From: Verrucomicrobia bacterium GWC2_42_7
GTDB lineage: Bacteria > Verrucomicrobiota > Verrucomicrobiia > Opitutales > GWC2-42-7-A
Length of the DNA stretch: 9,847 nt
Assembly (NCBI GenBank): GCA_001831055.1
Contig: MIDO01000127.1
Coordinates: 1 to 9,847, forward strand
Direction: 5' to 3'
The position numbers were made by a program, and so were the translations under genes. The notes below the pieces were generated by a model. That model did no database searches. It saw only the letters and a program-made list of their open reading frames with translations, and was not told the DNA's origin. Positions 6,188 through 9,847 of this stretch are shown here, in pieces; the first letter of the stretch is position 1; each line of letters opens with the position of its first letter.

Positions 6188-6203
6188 GTGATATAAATGT
6201 TAT
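6168..6203. repeat. 18-base imperfect tandem repeat
   Basis: ATGTGGTATAAATGTATC (6168-6185) is followed directly by ATGTGATATAAATGTTAT (6186-6203). They differ at three positions. Each unit contains a TATAAAT sequence. No gene start is clearly associated with it. Confidence 0.55.
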
Positions 6204-6244
6204 AAAAGTTATGCCTTCTATTATATCACAAAAATGCAAGGTTT

Positions 6245-6271
6245 CGTTTGATCCGTTTGATCTGTTTGATC
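6245..6271. repeat. Three tandem 9-base units (YGTTTGATC)
   Basis: CGTTTGATC (6245-6253), CGTTTGATC (6254-6262) and TGTTTGATC (6263-6271) follow one another. The last merges into the palindrome TTTGATCAAA (6265-6274). Spacing of 9 bases puts repeats nearly one helical turn apart, so a protein-binding array is possible. A replication-slippage product is the simpler reading. Confidence 0.6.
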
Positions 6272-6288
6272 AAATTCTTTAACTGATT

Positions 6289-6350
6289 GATTATCAAATT
6301 AAGATTTTTTCTGAAAGTGCGAAACCCTTTCTTTTCGCGAGAAAAAACGT
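6289..6350. repeat. Dispersed repeat, degenerate copy 3
   Basis: GATTATC (6289-6295) matches copy 1 just before hairpin B. GAAAGTGCGAAA (6313-6324) then matches copy 2 exactly, followed by 'CCCTTTCTTTTCGCGAGAAAA', where copy 2 has the same motif with two-base shifts. Hairpin A is missing and the right arm of hairpin C has decayed. A separate short inverted repeat GGAAAA/TTTTCC lies just past its end (6351-6364). Confidence 0.5.
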
Positions 6351-6402
6351 GGAAAAAGTTTTCCGAATCTCCCTTCTCAATGCATTTAACTATAAAAAGA
6401 GA

Positions 6403-6453
6403 GAGCTTAAGGGAACCGCTTTGGGGGGGACCAAAAGCGATTCCTTCAAGCTC
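6403..6453 (-). terminator. Long imperfect terminator hairpin after the 561-aa gene
   Basis: The arms 6403-6424 and 6431-6453 are near reverse complements: GAGCTT with AAGCTC outside, then AAGGGAACCGCTTT against AAAAGCGATTCCTTC. This gives about 20 pairs around a G-rich loop that includes seven consecutive G. On the minus strand the hairpin is followed by CTCTTTTTATAG, and it lies 72 bases past the stop codon of the 561-aa gene. On the plus strand CCCTTTTTT follows, so it could work in both directions. Confidence 0.65.
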
Positions 6454-6524
6454 CCTTTTTTGGGATTGCTTTTTTAGAGATATTTTGGATTTTTTTGCTC
6501 TCTAATCAAACTTTTATATTTTGT

Positions 6525-8210
6525 TTATTTTTGTGGCACTAAAGCCTTCTCTGCTGTATTGACCTCCGGACTAGGCTCTGGCACTTCGTTGAGGTTAATA
6601 GAAGAAAAGGTTTTTATTATGCTTTTTATGGTATTTAGAGGAATCTCTACATCTACACCCAAACTACCGTTTTGCATCGTCCCTGTAATTGTTATGGGGC
6701 TCGTGGGGTTTTTCTCTAAAAGTGCGATAGTTTCCGCAAGGTTATTTTGACTTGTTTGTTTTCTCAAATCTTCCAGGCTGGCTTTAATTATTTGGTCCAT
6801 ATTCAGGGCTGCTGAGAGAAAAGCATTTTTTTCTAATCTGGATAACGAGCTAAGATTGTTTTTTGGACTCTTTTTTTCGCTGATATTATCAATCGCTTTT
6901 TCTATCATTGGCTGGGAATTGCCCATGATAAAATAGCCTTTTGATGCGGTTGCGTGGCTTGTAGAGGTGCGGCTTTCGATTATCTTATTGGTCACAGCCT
7001 CCTTTTTGGTAGTTATTAAATCTGTTCTGAGTATTGTGTTGCCCTTATAATTTGCAAATTTTTCATCAACTTTTCCCTCTAAGGTTAAGCAACTTAAGTC
7101 CATGAAATTTGGAAGAATTGTATTCACGAAAAAGAGAGAGAATTCCGTTAGCGTGGAAGGCTTAAAGTTCTTTCCTCCCATGCAAATAAAGTCACCATTT
7201 CCTTTTGCCGAATAAACAATTGTGCCATCACTTTCGCTTTGTACCTTGTTATACTGCTTCTGCAAAAGCTTTAATGTTTCCGAGATCCGCTGTTTGCTTT
7301 CCTTTGTCTTTGCAACGGAAGGCGCTGTCTTTTTTTCAGAAGCAATGGCGTCTTCGATGATAAGCTTAAATAAGTAATCTGTATAAGCCTTGTTACTTTT
7401 TGTATCCAGTTTCGAAACGTAAGAAAGTGCATTGTCTTCTGCATCTACGTGCCTCGCCCAATCTATAGAAGTATCTCCGACTTTTTGGGACAGGAACTTG
7501 TATAATTCAGTCTTAGGTAATGCCTTTATTAATTGTGCTATAGACATTTGTTGATCATCAACATTCAAACCCCAGGCGACCGATTTAACTGATTTTAACT
7601 CCTCAAAAAAACGAGTGAAAAAAGGGAAAAAGTTTTTGAGCGTAAGATCGCTTAGCAACCCTTCTTTTGAACTTTCTATTTTTGAATGAAAACCCGAAAT
7701 ATAAATTTTCAGTTTGATGTCTGTGTTGATGCTTTGTTTATTAAAATCTATCAATAGACGTTTGTTTTTTATCCGCTCAAAAATAGTCGAATCAGTAGAA
7801 ATAAACGTGTAGTCTCCCTCATTGTTTAGGAATAAGCCGTTTTCGGTGAGTTGCTTGCGTACAACGCTTTCCTTCAGAAACTTCGCTACAATGACAAATG
7901 GCGTTTTATCCTTTTCTGTATCTTTAAAGAAAAAAATGGTAGAATTATCCTCCTTCGAGAGACCCGGATAATCTGGATACCCAAACGGCGTCAAGGCCCA
8001 AAACAAAAACGTTTCACATGTCTGGTTTGTTTGTAACTGCTTGATCGTTTTTATAATTTTATCAGATACAGCAGGTACGCCCCTAATTTTTGCATACCCT
8101 ATCAATTTGCTGCCTTCGTCCTTGCTGACCTTATTCGCATGAATAGGTAAAATTACAAAAACCGAGATCAGCAACAAAATAAACTTTTGCAAGGGCCAAA
8201 TTCTCCTCAT
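6525..8210 (-). CDS. Exported protein of unknown function, 561 aa
   Basis: A complete gene encoding a secreted or periplasmic protein. Residues 1-25 form a signal peptide: basic 'MRR', a hydrophobic core from about 10 to 22, and a likely cut after 'PIHA'. The rest is soluble, Lys/Ser/Thr-rich and has no membrane segment. The middle (about 300-335) is a charged, coiled-coil-like stretch 'RISETLKLLQKQYNK'. Near the C-terminus comes 'GYFIMGNSQPMIEKAIDNI', followed by a 'LSRLEKNAFLSAALNMDQII' helix. That arrangement recalls DUF3352-like or related exported proteins of Verrucomicrobiota and relatives. I cannot confirm the family and no catalytic motif is visible. The last residues (about 540-561) are Pro/Glu-rich and probably disordered. 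GGGAG sits only one base before the ATG at 8210, so the ribosome site is poorly placed. It is transcribed alone, ending at the hairpin at 6403-6453. Confidence 0.88.
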   Translation of the reverse strand: MRRIWPLQKFILLLISVFVILPIHANKVSKDEGSKLIGYAKIRGVPAVSDKIIKTIKQLQTNQTCETFLFWALTPFGYPDYPGLSKEDNSTIFFFKDTEKDKTPFVIVAKFLKESVVRKQLTENGLFLNNEGDYTFISTDSTIFERIKNKRLLIDFNKQSINTDIKLKIYISGFHSKIESSKEGLLSDLTLKNFFPFFTRFFEELKSVKSVAWGLNVDDQQMSIAQLIKALPKTELYKFLSQKVGDTSIDWARHVDAEDNALSYVSKLDTKSNKAYTDYLFKLIIEDAIASEKKTAPSVAKTKESKQRISETLKLLQKQYNKVQSESDGTIVYSAKGNGDFICMGGKNFKPSTLTEFSLFFVNTILPNFMDLSCLTLEGKVDEKFANYKGNTILRTDLITTKKEAVTNKIIESRTSTSHATASKGYFIMGNSQPMIEKAIDNISEKKSPKNNLSSLSRLEKNAFLSAALNMDQIIKASLEDLRKQTSQNNLAETIALLEKNPTSPITITGTMQNGSLGVDVEIPLNTIKSIIKTFSSINLNEVPEPSPEVNTAEKALVPQK

Positions 8211-8355
8211 TCTCCCAATTTATCACAATTGCCCTTTTTTTTGCAACGAAAATTTCTATGTTAGATAGGAAGTATCTTTTTTTCTAAGGAGGGATCCCCT
8301 TTGGGTCCTTCAAAAGCACGTCCTCCCACGGCCCCCCCTCAGAAGAGGAGGTTAT

Positions 8356-8390
8356 GCGAGTAACACGCTTTTTAATAACATGTTACTCGC
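8356..8390. repeat. Hairpin with GCGAGTAACA arms
   Basis: GCGAGTAACA (8356-8365) is exactly reverse-complemented at 8381-8390, around a 15-base loop. No T-run follows it. Its left flank 'TTATGCGA' resembles the right arm of the hairpin at 4682-4719. Confidence 0.6.
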
Positions 8391-8523
8391 AAGTAAGCTA
8401 TTGTTTATTCTTGTGCCTCAAAAACGTTTTTCTAAAAGAGAAATTTTTAGAGGAGTCCAAGTTTTTCTCTTGCACTTCGTCGTTATAGCATCCTGCAATT
8501 AAATAACTACAACTCCTTTTCTT

Positions 8524-8628
8524 TCGCCGAAGAAAATTTTTAGGATTTTACTGAGGCGACATTCGCTTTTCTTTGGAAAGTGCGAAAACCTTTCTTTTCC
8601 CGCGAAAAGAAAGGTTTTCGCAACTTGT
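8524..8628. repeat. Dispersed three-hairpin repeat, copy 2 (best preserved hairpin C)
   Basis: Hairpin A has TCGCC (8524-8528) with GGCGA (8555-8559) outside and AAAAT/ATTTT inside. It is the same 36-base length as in copy 1 despite 11 or so base differences. Hairpin B is CGCTTTTC (8564-8571) against GGAAAGTG (8575-8582). Hairpin C is a perfect 18-base stem, GCGAAAACCTTTCTTTTC (8582-8599) with its complement at 8604-8621 and a 4-base loop. The last 38 bases are identical to copy 1. This copy lies upstream of genes on both sides, so here it is not a gene-end terminator. Confidence 0.85.
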
Positions 8629-8703
8629 CGCTTCTCTTTTGCAGCATGCTATAAAGAGGCGAGAAGACGTTTCTGAAAGCAATATTGATGTTTTATTGAA
8701 TTT

Positions 8704-8727
8704 ACGCATAACTATACAGTTATGCGT
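8704..8727. repeat. Hairpin with ACGCATAACT arms at the right-edge gene start
   Basis: ACGCATAACT (8704-8713) is exactly reverse-complemented at 8718-8727 around the loop ATAC, and one more T-A pair extends it. The right arm contains the first in-frame ATG (8722) of the partial gene. If that ATG is the start, the hairpin would bury it in the mRNA. If the start is later, this is simply an intergenic hairpin. Confidence 0.6.
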
Positions 8728-9847
8728 ATAACCTTCTTCTTGGCAACTTGGGCGTGCCTAAAAACCCTTTTTTTCTCAAAAGCAAAGAAGAATATTTTTA
8801 GCGAAGGGAAGTCCTTTGGGGCAAGGGAGTTGGAGAAACCACTTTGGGAAAGTCATACATTTTCACCGAAGGTAACTTTTTATGGGAAAGGAGGTTTTTC
8901 TCTCATTTTTGTTATTTCCATTGTGGGCGTGATGGGGATATTGGTGATGGGGTTGTTAGGGCTTATCGATAATAAGGCGAATTTGGATCATGTTCGATTA
9001 AGGCAAGCGATTGTTCGTCAACAAGCAATGAGTGTGTTGAACTTGGCATTGAATGAATTGCAAAATGAGTTTGGACGGGATAATGCAGTAACAGATGCTG
9101 TTCATATCCAAAGAGAAATAGAGTTTGAAGAGGGCCCGGGAGGGTGTACTCATTTGGGGTATTCTTGCAAACCTCTTCCGCCCTTGGGAGGAGAGGATGA
9201 AAAGGCAACGACCCTGTCAGAAGGTTTGAGGGATTGGCACGTGTCGCGTATGGGATTGCAAACAAACCCCGTGAGTGGGGGACTGAAGAAAGATTTCCTG
9301 GCTTTCCTTAAGGATTATGAGAGAGAAGAAGATATTTTTACAAAAACATCGGATTTCCCCCCTCCCCCAAGATGGAGTTTTTTGAAAGACTTTTGTGCGG
9401 ATTTCAAGAGAGAGGTGGATCCCTTCCCTAGGCTACCGTTCTCTTTATCGCCCCTTGAAAAGGAAAAACCTTTACTCGAGAAACAGCTTCCTTCTCCCAA
9501 AGGTGTTTATCCAATTCTTACCGATGTCTTCCTTGGTTTTCGCTTTAGTTTAGAGACAAAAGGTATTCCTCCTGATGTTAAATATTTTGTTAATTTGCAC
9601 CATCTTATTGGTTTTGAGCTGTGGAATCCTTATTCTGTAGCTCTTGCCAAACATGATTATCTTTTAAAGTGTTCGTCTTCTAGCCCCGTCCTCATAAAGA
9701 TCGAAAATGGGAAGAGTCGAGCAGGTCAGCGCGATTCTTCAATTGATATAACGGGTGATGGGCTCCAATTATTTAATCTTTCATTCACGGATGGCTTCGC
9801 ACCTGGAGAGAAAAAACGTTTTTACTTAACGTCGCCTGAATCACGGT
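8722..9847 (+). CDS. Prepilin-like large cassette protein (Verru_Chthon type), 5' part only
   Basis: The frame is open to the window end (375 codons seen), so the gene is cut at its 3' side. A single hydrophobic segment at residues 59-82 begins 'GKGGFSLIFVISIVG', resembling a type IV prepilin-like Gly|Phe processing site, but it lacks the glutamate at position 5 of mature pilins. A helix with 'LALNELQNEFGRDNAVTDA' (108-126) follows. 'GVYPILTDVFLGFRF' and 'ELWNPYSV' (from residue 299) come later. That combination is what I recall from the very large prepilin-like cassette proteins of Verrucomicrobiota, which may form surface structures. The start is unresolved. The ATG at 8722 is the first in frame, but its first 35 or so residues look like translated intergenic DNA. 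A TTG at 8830 would give a more typical leader of about 20 residues, though its ribosome site is badly spaced. Confidence 0.75.
   Translation, partial: MRITFFLATWACLKTLFFSKAKKNIFSEGKSFGARELEKPLWESHTFSPKVTFYGKGGFSLIFVISIVGVMGILVMGLLGLIDNKANLDHVRLRQAIVRQQAMSVLNLALNELQNEFGRDNAVTDAVHIQREIEFEEGPGGCTHLGYSCKPLPPLGGEDEKATTLSEGLRDWHVSRMGLQTNPVSGGLKKDFLAFLKDYEREEDIFTKTSDFPPPPRWSFLKDFCADFKREVDPFPRLPFSLSPLEKEKPLLEKQLPSPKGVYPILTDVFLGFRFSLETKGIPPDVKYFVNLHHLIGFELWNPYSVALAKHDYLLKCSSSSPVLIKIENGKSRAGQRDSSIDITGDGLQLFNLSFTDGFAPGEKKRFYLTSPESR

Larger units (their letters stand above)
5807..6524. other. Gene-poor stretch between tRNA-Glu and the 561-aa gene
   Basis: About 720 bases without a secure gene. In order it holds the tRNA promoter, a doubtful ORF with its opposite-strand shadow, several short palindromes (6101-6114, 6119-6128, 6135-6148), an 18-base tandem pair, a 9-base triple repeat, a degenerate dispersed-repeat copy, and a long terminator hairpin. 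The stretch 6188-6300 is markedly AT-rich. Confidence 0.5.
8211..8721. other. Non-coding stretch between divergent genes
   Basis: About 510 bases separate the minus-strand 561-aa gene from the plus-strand prepilin-like gene. I see no credible reading frame. It contains a GC-richer patch with AAGGA/TCCTT and CCTCC/GGAGG inverted repeats (8286-8352), the hairpin at 8356-8390, repeat copy 2, and the hairpin at 8704-8727. Promoters for both flanking genes must lie here, but I find no strong -35/-10 pair. Confidence 0.55.

Noticed and set aside
8963..9265. A 100-aa minus-strand frame
   Set aside because: It is antisense to the prepilin-like reading frame, which carries recognisable motifs through this stretch.

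Overview
The window reads as a low-GC chromosomal segment (about 40% G+C by eye) of a Gram-negative bacterium, most likely a member of the Verrucomicrobiota. The best clue is the partial gene at the right edge. It encodes a protein with a prepilin-like hydrophobic N-terminus, an 'ALNELQ..FGRDN.VT' segment and an 'ELWNPY' segment, a combination I associate with the large prepilin-like cassette proteins (Verru_Chthon cassette type) of that phylum. The assignment rests on recalled family patterns and is only moderately secure.

Layout from left to right. (1) A minus-strand block at 32-2122 holds radC, a separate promoter, a 75-residue hypothetical gene and a 333-residue conserved hypothetical gene. 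The stop codon of the 75-residue gene overlaps the ribosome binding site of the 333-residue gene. (2) A plus-strand pair at 2370-4574 encodes an HPr-type phosphocarrier and a three-part DsbD/ScsB-type thiol:disulfide interchange protein. (3) A 340-base non-coding stretch with two hairpins is followed by a structured dispersed repeat (copy 1) just past the 3' end of marC. (4) A minus-strand tRNA-Glu(CTC) with an encoded CCA and a clear promoter is followed within 16-61 bases by marC, a MarC-family membrane protein. (5) A roughly 720-base gene-poor stretch at 5807-6524 holds one doubtful ORF, two tandem repeats, a degenerate repeat copy and a long terminator hairpin. (6) A minus-strand gene at 6525-8210 encodes an exported 561-residue protein of unknown function. 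(7) A 511-base non-coding stretch holds two hairpins and the best copy of the dispersed repeat (copy 2). (8) The partial prepilin-like gene runs off the right end.

The genes do not form one pathway. HPr/DsbD and tRNA/marC are plausible co-transcribed pairs, and the 75-aa/333-aa pair is probably translationally coupled. I see no CRISPR array, defence system, integrase or insertion sequence. The most distinctive signal is non-coding: an element of about 105-114 nt with three consecutive hairpins. It occurs in two good copies sharing an exact 38-nt block, plus weaker relatives, all in intergenic DNA.
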